NCBI GenBank assembly: GCA_002383375.1
Contig: DFYR01000056.1
Location: 5,966 to 16,680 of the forward strand
Reading direction: 5' to 3'
Source of the DNA: Spirochaetaceae bacterium UBA4077
Lineage (GTDB): Bacteria > Spirochaetota > Spirochaetia > Treponematales > Rectinemataceae
Length of the DNA stretch: 10,715 nucleotides
The notes beneath the pieces were generated by a model that saw nothing but the letters and a program-made list of their open reading frames with translations, searched no databases and was not told where the DNA came from. Position numbers and translations under genes: made by a program. The number at the start of each line of letters is the position of its first letter. The stretch's first letter is position 1. Positions 1 through 6,371 of the stretch are shown one piece after another.

Positions 1-1533
1 GTGCCCGGATCCGGCCCTTACCGGATAGGCTCCAGCGTGGAGTTCGACTGGTGCTGCGTGAACGCTATCCAGACAGCGCGGAATCTTGGCCGGCGCACCA
101 TCATGATCAACTGCAATCCCGAGACGGTGAGCACCGATTACGATGTCTGCGACAGGCTTTATTTCGAAGAGCTGAGCCTGGAGCGGGTCCTGGACATATA
201 CGAATTCGAGCGCCCCGAGGGGATCATCCTCTCCATGGGCGGGCAGATCCCCAACAACCTGGCCATGAAGCTCTACGATTCGGGAGCGGTTGTCCTGGGT
301 ACCTCCTCCTCCAACATCGACAGGGCCGAGGACAGGAATAAATTCTCCGCCCTCCTGGACCAGCTGGGGGTGGATCAACCCGAATGGAAGGACCTGACCA
401 CAGCGGACGAGGCGGCCGAGTTTGCCAGGTCTGTGGGCTATCCCGTCCTGGTCAGGCCCAGCTACGTGCTCTCGGGCGCGGCCATGAACGTGGCCTGGGA
501 CGAGATCAGATTGAGGAAATTCCTCAGCCTGGCCACCGAACTCTCGCCCGAGCATCCCGTGGTGGTCTCCAAATTCATAGAGAATTCCAAGGAAATCGAG
601 ATCGACGCCGTGGCTTCCCGGGGCAGGATACTCTTCCACGCCATCACCGAGCATATTGAAAACGCCGGGGTCCACTCGGGGGACGCGACGGTGGTCCTGC
701 CCGCCCAGCGGCTCTATATCGAAACGATCCGCCAGATCAGACGGATAACCGAAAAGATCGCCGCCGAGCTGGAGATCACCGGCCCCTTCAACATCCAGTT
801 CATAGCACAGAGGAATAAGATCAAGGTGATCGAGTGCAACCTGAGGGCTTCCAGGAGCTTCCCTTTCTGCTCCAAGGTCTCCAGGGTGAACATGATAGAT
901 CTGGCCACCAGGGCTATCCTCAACGCCGAGCTTCCCAAGACGAGCTCGTCGGCCCTGGACCTGCCCTGGGTGGGGGTAAAGGCTGCCCAGTTCTCCTTCT
1001 CCCGCCTCCACGGGGCCGACCCCATCCTAGGCGTGGAGATGGCTTCCACGGGCGAGGTGGGTTGCATAGGCACGGACCTGGACGATGCCTTCATGAAGGC
1101 GATGCTCTCGGTGGGCTATCAAATCCCCAAGAAGAACGTCCTGCTGTCCACCGGCCCCCTGCAGGACAAGATCGAATTCCTGGACAGCGCTAAAAAGCTG
1201 GCGGCCATGGGATACGAGCTCTTCGCCTCGGGCGGGACGGCGCGTTTCCTTTCATCCAACGGTCTTGCTTGCACTCGCCTGGCTTGGCCCCTGGAGAAGT
1301 CCGAGCCCAACATCGCCACGATGCTCAAGGCCCGCCAGTTCGACCTGGTGATCAATATCCCCAAGAACAACGAGGAAAAAGAGCTCAAGAACGATTACCT
1401 GATAAGACGGGCGGCGGTGGATTTCAATATTCCCTTGTTCACCAACATCAAGGTGGCCAAGCAGTTCATTGACGCGCTGGAAAGCCACAAGGCCAAGGGT
1501 TTCGAAATAAAGTCCTGGGAGGAGTATCGCTAA
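1..1533 (+). CDS. carB: Carbamoyl-phosphate synthase large subunit, C-terminal half (5'-truncated by window edge)
   Basis: The large subunit uses ammonia from the small subunit, bicarbonate and two ATP to make carbamoyl phosphate for pyrimidine and arginine synthesis in the cytoplasm. The visible 510 residues are the second half only; the full protein is normally about 1,070 residues, so the GTG at base 1 is an internal Val codon. Seen in order: the PreATP-grasp segment (GSGPYRIGSSVEFDWC at 3-18, NCNPETVSTDYD at 37-48); the second ATP-grasp domain (RPSYVLSGAAMNV at 152-164, EHIENAGVHSGDAT at 218-230, metal/ATP residues in IECNLRASRSFPF at 277-289 with E278, N280 and R282); then a C-terminal MGS-like allosteric domain from about 378 (FASGGTA at 408-414, VINIP at 450-454). 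The GSSVEFDWC and IECNLRASRSFPF wording is that of animal CPS1/CAD and Bacteroidetes enzymes, unlike E. coli (GQGIEFDYCCV, IEVNPRAARTVPF, recalled from memory). It ends 20 bases before the next gene. Confidence 0.97.
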   Translation: MPGSGPYRIGSSVEFDWCCVNAIQTARNLGRRTIMINCNPETVSTDYDVCDRLYFEELSLERVLDIYEFERPEGIILSMGGQIPNNLAMKLYDSGAVVLGTSSSNIDRAEDRNKFSALLDQLGVDQPEWKDLTTADEAAEFARSVGYPVLVRPSYVLSGAAMNVAWDEIRLRKFLSLATELSPEHPVVVSKFIENSKEIEIDAVASRGRILFHAITEHIENAGVHSGDATVVLPAQRLYIETIRQIRRITEKIAAELEITGPFNIQFIAQRNKIKVIECNLRASRSFPFCSKVSRVNMIDLATRAILNAELPKTSSSALDLPWVGVKAAQFSFSRLHGADPILGVEMASTGEVGCIGTDLDDAFMKAMLSVGYQIPKKNVLLSTGPLQDKIEFLDSAKKLAAMGYELFASGGTARFLSSNGLACTRLAWPLEKSEPNIATMLKARQFDLVINIPKNNEEKELKNDYLIRRAAVDFNIPLFTNIKVAKQFIDALESHKAKGFEIKSWEEYR

Positions 1534-1545
1534 AGGCTTTTATAT

Positions 1546-1549
1546 GGGG
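1546..1549 (+). promoter_or_regulatory. Weak ribosome binding site supporting the GTG start at 1554
   Basis: GGGG lies 4 bases before GTG 1554. The alternative in-frame ATG at 1572 has no purine-rich stretch in front of it. This favours the GTG, although the spacing is short and the site is weak. The 20-base gap after carB is too short to hold a full promoter and terminator, so expression of the next gene probably comes by read-through from carB or from a promoter inside the end of carB. Confidence 0.4.
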
Positions 1550-1553
1550 TATA

Positions 1554-3317
1554 GTGAATCACCCTATTCCGATGAAAGCGCACAACTCTTCGTATACAAC
1601 GACGGTTCTATCCTATGTAGCTTCTGAGAAACGATTCGCAGTCACTGGGCTCTTAACCATGCTGGCGATCGCCGCGGGCAGGGTGGTACAGCCGTTGATA
1701 CTCCGGGTTATCATCGATCGCGCTGTGCCCGCCGGCGACACAGGTCTCCTGTTTCGCTATGCTGGCCTCTACCTCCTCCTCGTACTCTCCTCGGGCTTTT
1801 TTGGATACCTGGGATCGATCCAGATGGCAAAGCTCGGCCTCGCGGTGGTGACAAAGATCAAACAAGACCTTTTCTCCCGTTTTCTGCGACTGCCTGTGTC
1901 CTATTTTGACGCCCACCCAGTGGGCGAACTCATGGCCAGAACCGAGAATGATACCGAAAAAATTAGAGATCTTTTTTCTTCTCTTGGGCTAACCTTAGTG
2001 GTGAGCCTTCTTATGATGGGGGGTATGTTCTTCGTAACCGCCCTTATCGCCCCCACTTTGTCGCTGGCGATGCTGGCGGTAGCGGCTGGCTTTTTGGCGA
2101 TTCTGCTGTTTTTCTATAAACGGATAGTCGGTCTTTACGAATCCTCCCGTTCCCTCTATGCCTCAATCGTTGCCAAGCTGACCGAATTCGTTCAGGGAAT
2201 GGAAATCTTGAAAGCCTTTAACCGCCGCCCCTGGGCCGAAGACAGCCTGGACGAAACGGGAAGGAAAAAGCGAGATAACGATATAAAAGTGTCTTTACTG
2301 GAGTTTTCGGCCAGTTCCGCCCTGGAAGCCATGGCTGGGCCATTTTTTATTGTCGCATTGATCCTGCTCTACGGCGAAAAGGTCGCCGCCGGTTCCATGA
2401 GCCTGGGCACCCTGCTTCTCTTTATCGAATACGGCGCTTCCCTAATGCGACCTGTCTTGGATATCGCCGAGAGCCTCAGGAGAATCCAGCAGGCGAAAGC
2501 CTCGATACATAGGATTTCTTCAACCATGGCTCTGGAACCCGAGTCCAGCGCCTGGGGCGTAAAGCCGGCGGTCTTGGAAAAGGAGATTCGCTTCGATTCG
2601 GTATGGTTCTCCTACCGGGGAGAGGACTGGATTCTCAAGGACATCTCCTTCAATCTTCCAAAGGGCAGCACGACAGCAATTGTGGGTTCGTCGGGCTCGG
2701 GGAAGTCCACCACGATCGGGCTTCTCTGCGGCTTTGCCAAACCCCAGAAAGGCTACTTGAGTCTGGATGGAAATGATCTGGGGCACCTAGATCTAGAATC
2801 CTGGCGACGGAAAATTGGACTGGTACTCCAGGATGTCTACCTCTTCCCCGGAACCGTCCTGGATAACATAAGAGTCTTTAACGATAAGATCAGCCTCGAG
2901 CGGGTGCAGGAAGCCTTGGATCAGGTGCGGGCCTCGGAGTTTGTAGCTTCCTTGCCTGAGGGCATCATGACTAATCTCTGGGAGCGGGGAGGAAACCTCT
3001 CGGCCGGGGAAAAACAGCTCTTAGCCTTTGCCCGCGCCCTCTGCGCCGATCCTGAGCTGGTCATCCTGGACGAAGCCACCTCCTCGGTGGACATGGAAAA
3101 GGAGGAAAAGATCCGCGCCAGCCTGGCGACCCTGCTCAAGGGAAGGACTTCGGTCATCGTAGCCCACAGGCTCTCCTCGGTTATCCATGCTGACCAGATC
3201 CTCTTTTTCTCCCAGGGAAGAATCGTCGCCCGGGGAACTCACAGCCAGCTCTACCAAGATTTTCCCGAATATAAGGAACTGGTGGACCGTCAGTTTATCG
3301 CCAGGAATAACGTATGA
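1554..3317 (+). CDS. ABC exporter-fold half-transporter (membrane domain + ATPase), subunit 1
   Basis: This 587-residue protein is full length for a half-transporter of the ABC exporter (type IV) fold. The membrane domain spans about 27-310 with six hydrophobic segments (roughly 27-54, 65-89, 144-168, 169-193, 254-280, 286-310) and the family's intracellular-loop motif YFDAHPVGELMARTENDTEK at 117-136. The ATPase domain has Walker A GSSGSGKST (378-386), Q-loop Q426, signature LSAGE (482-486), Walker B LVILDE with D506 and catalytic E507, and switch H538. The signature departs from LSGGQ, while the catalytic Glu is intact. Its stop overlaps the start of the next gene by four bases (ATGA at 3314-3317), as expected for translationally coupled partners of a heterodimer. 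The substrate cannot be read from sequence. The downstream FecBCD-type genes suggest a metal chelate, either imported as by YbtPQ/IrtAB or exported. A multidrug or lipid exporter remains possible. Confidence 0.93.
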   Translation: MNHPIPMKAHNSSYTTTVLSYVASEKRFAVTGLLTMLAIAAGRVVQPLILRVIIDRAVPAGDTGLLFRYAGLYLLLVLSSGFFGYLGSIQMAKLGLAVVTKIKQDLFSRFLRLPVSYFDAHPVGELMARTENDTEKIRDLFSSLGLTLVVSLLMMGGMFFVTALIAPTLSLAMLAVAAGFLAILLFFYKRIVGLYESSRSLYASIVAKLTEFVQGMEILKAFNRRPWAEDSLDETGRKKRDNDIKVSLLEFSASSALEAMAGPFFIVALILLYGEKVAAGSMSLGTLLLFIEYGASLMRPVLDIAESLRRIQQAKASIHRISSTMALEPESSAWGVKPAVLEKEIRFDSVWFSYRGEDWILKDISFNLPKGSTTAIVGSSGSGKSTTIGLLCGFAKPQKGYLSLDGNDLGHLDLESWRRKIGLVLQDVYLFPGTVLDNIRVFNDKISLERVQEALDQVRASEFVASLPEGIMTNLWERGGNLSAGEKQLLAFARALCADPELVILDEATSSVDMEKEEKIRASLATLLKGRTSVIVAHRLSSVIHADQILFFSQGRIVARGTHSQLYQDFPEYKELVDRQFIARNNV

Positions 3318-4378
3318 GGTTAAATACCCACTTAACCTGGATCTGGGGCGTCTGGCGGCAGAAAAAAGGGCTTATACTCCTGCTGCTTTGTTTAAGCCTT
3401 CTCTCTAGCCTGGTAGCCGTAAGCCTTCCGCTGCTCACAAAATCCCTTTTGGATCTGCTCGAGAATGCTGTGACTACGTCCAGGAAGGAGGGTCTTGAGA
3501 CAGCCCTCTCCAAGGCTTCCCTGTATTTTGCCGCCCTGGGGCTGGCCGCCCTTATAGCCGGCTTCTTCCCCGGGGTCAGGGGTGCTATCAACAATATCTT
3601 TGATTATCTGATAAGAAAGCGCTATTTTTCTTCGGTCGCGGAGAAGGATTACCGTTTCTTTTCCGTCTTCAGTTCTCCGGACATAGTCACTAGGCTGAGT
3701 TCGGACATAAATGATTATCCCAAGCTAGCCTGGTTCCTCTGCTCGGGCATATTCAGGGCAGTTGAATCGGGATCGAAAATCCTGTTCTGCGCCGTTGCCA
3801 TGGCGATCCTGGACTGGCGGCTGGCTCTTTTTTCCTTTCTCTCCCTTCCATTGATGCTGGTGATCTTCTCAAGAGTCCAGTCCAGGATTTACGACAGGGT
3901 AAAGAAAAACGAACAAGCGATCTCCTCGGTCAATGAGCAGCTTGAGTTGAGTTTTTCCGGAGTGCGGATACTTAAATCCTTCGCCTCCGAGGCAAAATAC
4001 GACCGTTTTTTTGCCGATGTGCTGAAGCGGCGGTACGAAACCGAAATGGGCGTGGCCAGGCTGGATACCTTCCTGAATATGTTTTATCAGAATATCAATT
4101 ACGCAGCCCAGATCGCCCTCATATTCGCCGGCGGCCTCATGGTGGTACGGGGTAGAACGAGCATTGGCACCTTTTACGCCTTCTACAACTATCTGAACCT
4201 CCTCATCTATCCCATGCTGGATATCCCCCAGCTCTTTATCTTCGGCAAACGTGCCTTCGTGAACATTGACCGCCTCAAAGAGATGTGGACCTCATCCGTT
4301 TTCGTAGAGGGTCAGTTAAGCCACTTTCCTGCACATCTCTATAGGCACCATCATACCATTAGCAGAGTGTTTGCGTAG
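3314..4378 (+). CDS. Truncated exporter subunit 2: membrane domain plus 24 IS-encoded residues
   Basis: Residues 1-330 are the native transmembrane domain of the second half-transporter. It has hydrophobic segments at about 20-41, 69-92, 140-168, 169-186, 262-279 and 286-310, and a coupling-helix region around 201-235. From residue 331 (codon at 4304) the frame continues into the left end of the insertion sequence and adds a foreign tail to the stop at 4376-4378. No ATPase motif is present, so this product alone cannot power transport. The ATG overlaps the previous stop by four bases, so it should still be translated if the operon is transcribed. An unpaired membrane domain would probably be degraded or inactive; this is inference. 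Confidence 0.8.
   Translation: MRLNTHLTWIWGVWRQKKGLILLLLCLSLLSSLVAVSLPLLTKSLLDLLENAVTTSRKEGLETALSKASLYFAALGLAALIAGFFPGVRGAINNIFDYLIRKRYFSSVAEKDYRFFSVFSSPDIVTRLSSDINDYPKLAWFLCSGIFRAVESGSKILFCAVAMAILDWRLALFSFLSLPLMLVIFSRVQSRIYDRVKKNEQAISSVNEQLELSFSGVRILKSFASEAKYDRFFADVLKRRYETEMGVARLDTFLNMFYQNINYAAQIALIFAGGLMVVRGRTSIGTFYAFYNYLNLLIYPMLDIPQLFIFGKRAFVNIDRLKEMWTSSVFVEGQLSHFPAHLYRHHHTISRVFA
4305..4325 (+). repeat. Left terminal inverted repeat of the IS (IRL)
   Basis: It begins TAGAGGGTCAGTTAAGCC and matches the right end at 15 of 21 positions, with an unbroken block GTTAAGCC. The orfB stop codon (TAA on the minus strand, 4316-4318) lies inside it, so the transposase gene runs right to the tip of the element. 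Confidence 0.75.
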
Positions 4379-5176
4379 CCGATTGTAATAGATCTCAATG
4401 TATTCAAATAGCTCACTTCGTACTACCGCGCGGGAGGAGCGCCCGTCAAGGCACTCCAGTTCCCGTTTCACTGTCTTAAAAAACGATTCGGCACAGGCAT
4501 TATCCCAGCAATTGCCTTTTCTGCTCATGCTTTGCACTATGGCCTTGCCGGAATTAGCAAGCGCCGACCTAAATGCTGAACAGCAATACTGAACGCCACG
4601 GTCTGAATGGAAGACAAGTCCTGCAGCGCAGCCATGCCGCAGTATAGCCATCTGAAAGGCGTCTATGACTATCTGGGCTGTCATATCGTTCCTGACCGAC
4701 CATCCCACGACTTGGCGATTCCATAGATCAATAATGACGCACAGGTACATCCATCCTTCCTTGGTTGCGCAATAGGTAATATCCGAAACCCATACTTTCC
4801 CGGGCGCTGGTGCAAAAAACTGTCTATTCAGAATATTATCAGCCACCGGTTCATGATGATTAGAATTCGTAGTTATCCGGTACTTCTTCTTATGTACACA
4901 CCCTAAATGCACTTCCCTCATGAGCCGGGCAACACGTTTGGAGCTGACGCAATAGCCGCGATCTTTAAGTTCCTCTCGCATACGAGGGCTTCCGTAGCGA
5001 CGTTTATGAAGCTTCTGTATCTCGCGGATCTGCTCAATAAGCTCTTTATCCCTACGACTATGAGGACTCTCCTCTCGATATTTCCACGCATAGTACCCGG
5101 AGCTGCTTACTTCCAAGACCTTCGCCATCTTCTGCACCGGCCACGCTTTCCGATTATCATCGATGAAGCGGAACAC
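4316..5176 (-). CDS. IS3-family transposase OrfB (DDE integrase domain)
   Basis: OrfB supplies the catalytic rve-type domain that cuts and joins the IS ends. The 286 residues contain an N-terminal HTH_21-like region (RRYGSPRM at 59-66, GYCVSSKRVARLMRE at 74-88), then WVSDITY with D132, FHSDRGVQY with D192, and GNCWDNACAESFF with E230, which form the DDE triad. The spacing D192 to E230 is 37 residues by my count, two more than the usual 35 of the IS3 family, owing to an extra pair near residues 210-212. The annotated start is a GTG at 5176 without a clear ribosome binding site. The frame is open upstream and lies -1 to orfA, so the normal product is probably an OrfAB fusion of about 388 residues. 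The gene is intact. Confidence 0.93.
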   Translation of the reverse strand: MFRFIDDNRKAWPVQKMAKVLEVSSSGYYAWKYREESPHSRRDKELIEQIREIQKLHKRRYGSPRMREELKDRGYCVSSKRVARLMREVHLGCVHKKKYRITTNSNHHEPVADNILNRQFFAPAPGKVWVSDITYCATKEGWMYLCVIIDLWNRQVVGWSVRNDMTAQIVIDAFQMAILRHGCAAGLVFHSDRGVQYCCSAFRSALANSGKAIVQSMSRKGNCWDNACAESFFKTVKRELECLDGRSSRAVVRSELFEYIEIYYNRLRKHSANGMMVPIEMCRKVA

Positions 5177-5181
5177 TGTGG

Positions 5182-5481
5182 CTACTTCTCCCCCCGGGAG
5201 AAGATGGCAACGGCTTTTTTTAGTATTTCATTCGCCTCTTTAAGATCTCTATTCTCTCGCTGCAGGCGGGTAAGCTCTTCATCCCGGGGGATCCCTTTCC
5301 CGGGAAAGGCTCTCCCCTCTCCGTTTTCCTCTTTCTCAGCAGCGCGTCGCCAACGGTTGAGCTCTCCAGGCCCAATCCCAAGCTCCCTGGCTACCTCCGC
5401 CCCTGGTTTACCTGTCTGCTGCAACCGTTCCAGCGCACTACGTTTGAACTCTTCTGTGTAAGTTCTTTTCCTCTTGTCCAT
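5182..5481 (-). CDS. IS3-family transposase OrfA (HTH, leucine zipper)
   Basis: This 99-residue protein binds the IS ends and regulates transposition. An HTH_Tnp_1-type helix-turn-helix covers about 8-45 (TYTEEFKRSALERL, then GAEVARELGIGPGELNRW). A C-terminal coiled coil has leucines spaced by seven (L73, L80, L87), as in IS3-family OrfA proteins that dimerise. The ATG at 5481-5479 has a strong ribosome binding site, AGGAGG at 5494-5489, seven bases ahead. The end of the gene contains the A7 slippery tract and the hairpin used to shift into orfB. The arrangement and sizes are normal for the family. Confidence 0.92.
   Translation of the reverse strand: MDKRKRTYTEEFKRSALERLQQTGKPGAEVARELGIGPGELNRWRRAAEKEENGEGRAFPGKGIPRDEELTRLQRENRDLKEANEILKKAVAIFSRGEK
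5185..5221 (-). promoter_or_regulatory. Programmed -1 frameshift signal joining orfA to orfB
   Basis: On the minus strand, seven consecutive A's (5221-5215) are read CTA AAA AAA GCC in the orfA frame. Eleven bases later comes a perfect 8-bp hairpin, CTTCTCCC-GGG-GGGAGAAG (5203-5185), which spans the end of orfA. A -1 slip on the A run leads to AGC CGT TGC and so on, open all the way into orfB, giving 89 OrfA residues plus 299 from the orfB frame (about 388). Poly-A slippery tracts with a 3' stem are the standard device of IS3-family elements. The 11-base spacer is a little longer than usual. Confidence 0.85.
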
Positions 5482-5483
5482 AT

Positions 5484-5510
5484 CCTCTCCTCCTCTTATT
5501 TTCGGAGAGG
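5484..5510 (-). promoter_or_regulatory. Hairpin that can cover the orfA ribosome binding site
   Basis: On the minus strand CCTCTCC (5510-5504) can pair with GGAGAGG (5490-5484), a perfect 7-bp stem with a 13-base loop. The 3' arm includes part of the AGGAGG ribosome binding site and ends two bases before the orfA ATG. The 5' arm is the inner edge of the right inverted repeat. A transcript entering from outside would contain both arms and could hide the site; one starting inside the element would not. That role is inferred. Confidence 0.5.
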
Positions 5511-5526
5511 CTTAACCTAGTCTCCA
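5506..5526 (-). repeat. Right terminal inverted repeat of the IS (IRR)
   Basis: Read on the minus strand from 5526 it begins TGGAGACTAGGTTAAGCC. The next outward bases, 5531-5527 (TTTAG), also resemble those outside the left end (TTTCG at 4300-4304), so the outer limit is uncertain by about five bases. Confidence 0.75.
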
Positions 5527-5536
5527 CTAAATCGGA

Positions 5537-5541
5537 TAAGG
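5537..5541 (+). promoter_or_regulatory. Possible ribosome binding site for the detached ATPase domain
   Basis: TAAGG ends 4 bases before the ATG at 5546. The same bases hold an in-frame TAA (5537-5539), so translation of the ATPase fragment must begin at or after this point. It is a weak match at short spacing and could be chance. Confidence 0.35.
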
Positions 5542-5545
5542 TTCA

Positions 5546-6367
5546 ATGGAGATTTTCCCCGCCGAAAACTCCACAGTCATACCCAAGAACGAGGAAGCCC
5601 CTCAAAAATCGATTTCCGGATTCGAGAAAATTTACGCATCGGGGATTTCTTTCCGTTATCCAGGCCGAGAGAAGTTCGCCCTGGACACTGTTTCGATCGA
5701 GTTCAGAAGGGGAGAGAAGGTTCTCATTGTGGGAGGGGTGGGGAGCGGTAAGACCACTCTGCTCAAGACTATTGCAGGTCTGCTTCCTCCCCAGGAGGGA
5801 AGTATTTACATTGATGGAGTGCCTCTTCAGGATCTTTCCGCCTCCTCCTGGGCCTCCATCCTGGGGTATGTGCCCCAGGAACCACTCCTTTTTTCCGCTT
5901 CGGTCAGGGAAAACGTCGCGCTCGGCTCTCCCGGTCCCACTCCGCAGATTGAAGACGATGAACTATGGGCTCTTCTCAAAACCGCCCAGATCGACCAGGA
6001 GATCCTGGCTTTTCCGGATCGGGAGAATAACAGGATAGGGCAGAGGGGAGGAGGAGTCTCGGGAGGACAGAAGCAAAGAATAGCCATAGCCAGAGCCCTA
6101 GCCCGGCGTCCGAAGCTTCTTTTGCTGGACGATATGACGGCCAGCCTGGATACGAAAAACGAGGAAGCGCTGTGGAAGAGCCTGGAATCCCATAGGATGA
6201 CGATTCTCGCGGTTTCCCACCGATTGTCCTCGGTTCAATACGTGGATAAAGTGCTCTTCCTAAAGTCCGGCAAGATCCTGGGCTTCGACTCTCACGCCTA
6301 TCTCCTGGAGGGATGTCCCGAATACCGCGATTTCATTGACTTCGCGACTTCGGGAAGTATAGGCTGA
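5546..6367 (+). CDS. Detached ATPase domain of exporter subunit 2
   Basis: This 273-residue open frame is the C-terminal nucleotide-binding domain of the interrupted half-transporter. After a linker (1-29) it has an A-loop aromatic in YPG (38-40), Walker A GGVGSGKT (63-70), Q-loop Q111, signature VSGGQ (171-175), Walker B LLLLDD (191-196) and switch H225. The residue after the Walker B Asp is Asp196 (codon 6131-6133) where a catalytic Glu is expected. That is typical of the degenerate site of a heterodimeric exporter, and subunit 1 keeps its Glu. No membrane segment is present. The ATG at 5546 is the first start after the in-frame TAA at 5537. The motifs are undamaged, so either the IS insertion is recent or the domain is still made as a separate chain. 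The stop is 4 bases before the binding-protein gene. Confidence 0.85.
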   Translation: MEIFPAENSTVIPKNEEAPQKSISGFEKIYASGISFRYPGREKFALDTVSIEFRRGEKVLIVGGVGSGKTTLLKTIAGLLPPQEGSIYIDGVPLQDLSASSWASILGYVPQEPLLFSASVRENVALGSPGPTPQIEDDELWALLKTAQIDQEILAFPDRENNRIGQRGGGVSGGQKQRIAIARALARRPKLLLLDDMTASLDTKNEEALWKSLESHRMTILAVSHRLSSVQYVDKVLFLKSGKILGFDSHAYLLEGCPEYRDFIDFATSGSIG

Positions 6368-6371
6368 GGCT

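Larger units (their letters stand above)
4305..5526 (-). mobile_element. Complete IS3-family insertion sequence, about 1.22 kb
   Basis: The element carries orfA and orfB on the minus strand, read through a -1 frameshift, between imperfect terminal inverted repeats. I set the ends from those repeats: TAGAGGGTCAGTTAAGCC at the left and TGGAGACTAGGTTAAGCC at the right, 13 of 18 identical including the inner TTAAGCC. A left end starting with TA and a right end starting with TG is also known in IS2. Both reading frames are open and the catalytic residues are present, so the copy could be active. No target duplication is obvious at these ends. The IS is oriented against the host operon. A 60-base sample inside it (4801-4860) is about 45% G+C, below carB and the uptake genes. 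The right boundary could lie a few bases further out. Confidence 0.9.
3314..6367 (+). pseudogene. ABC exporter-fold half-transporter, subunit 2, interrupted by an IS3-family element
   Basis: The two parts on either side of the insertion sequence together make one half-transporter: membrane domain 3314-4304 and ATPase domain about 5538-6367. Without the IS the coding length would be about 606 codons, normal for the family and close to its partner at 1554-3317. The IS lies in the linker between the domains. As it stands no full-length protein can be made: the left part reads into IS DNA and stops at 4376-4378, and the right part is closed off upstream by an in-frame TAA at 5537-5539. With subunit 1 intact and subunit 2 split, a working heterodimer is unlikely unless the two fragments assemble as separate chains. 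Confidence 0.85.

Noticed and set aside
1..3. GTG at the first base as the start of a 510-residue protein
   Set aside because: The sequence begins in the middle of CarB, just before the second PreATP-grasp motif; the gene clearly continues upstream.
1520..1560. Fur-type operator or Rho-independent terminator between carB and the exporter gene
   Set aside because: No palindromic AT-rich box and no stem with a T run is present in this short gap.
1572..1574. ATG as the start of exporter subunit 1
   Set aside because: It has no ribosome binding site, while GTG 1554 has GGGG just upstream. It remains possible, with a loss of only six residues.
4907..5461. Plus-strand open frame of 184 codons across the IS
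   Set aside because: It is antisense to orfA and orfB, which have clear transposase motifs, and its translation has no recognisable domain.
5474..5501. Possible outward promoter at the IS right end (TTGTCC, 16-base spacer, TTATTT)
   Set aside because: The -10 match is poor, so it cannot be separated from chance.
4302..5534. TCG triplets on both sides of the IS as a 3-base target duplication
   Set aside because: The right copy is 5 bases beyond the end defined by the inverted repeats, and a 3-base match is likely by chance; kept only as a hypothesis in the junction finding.
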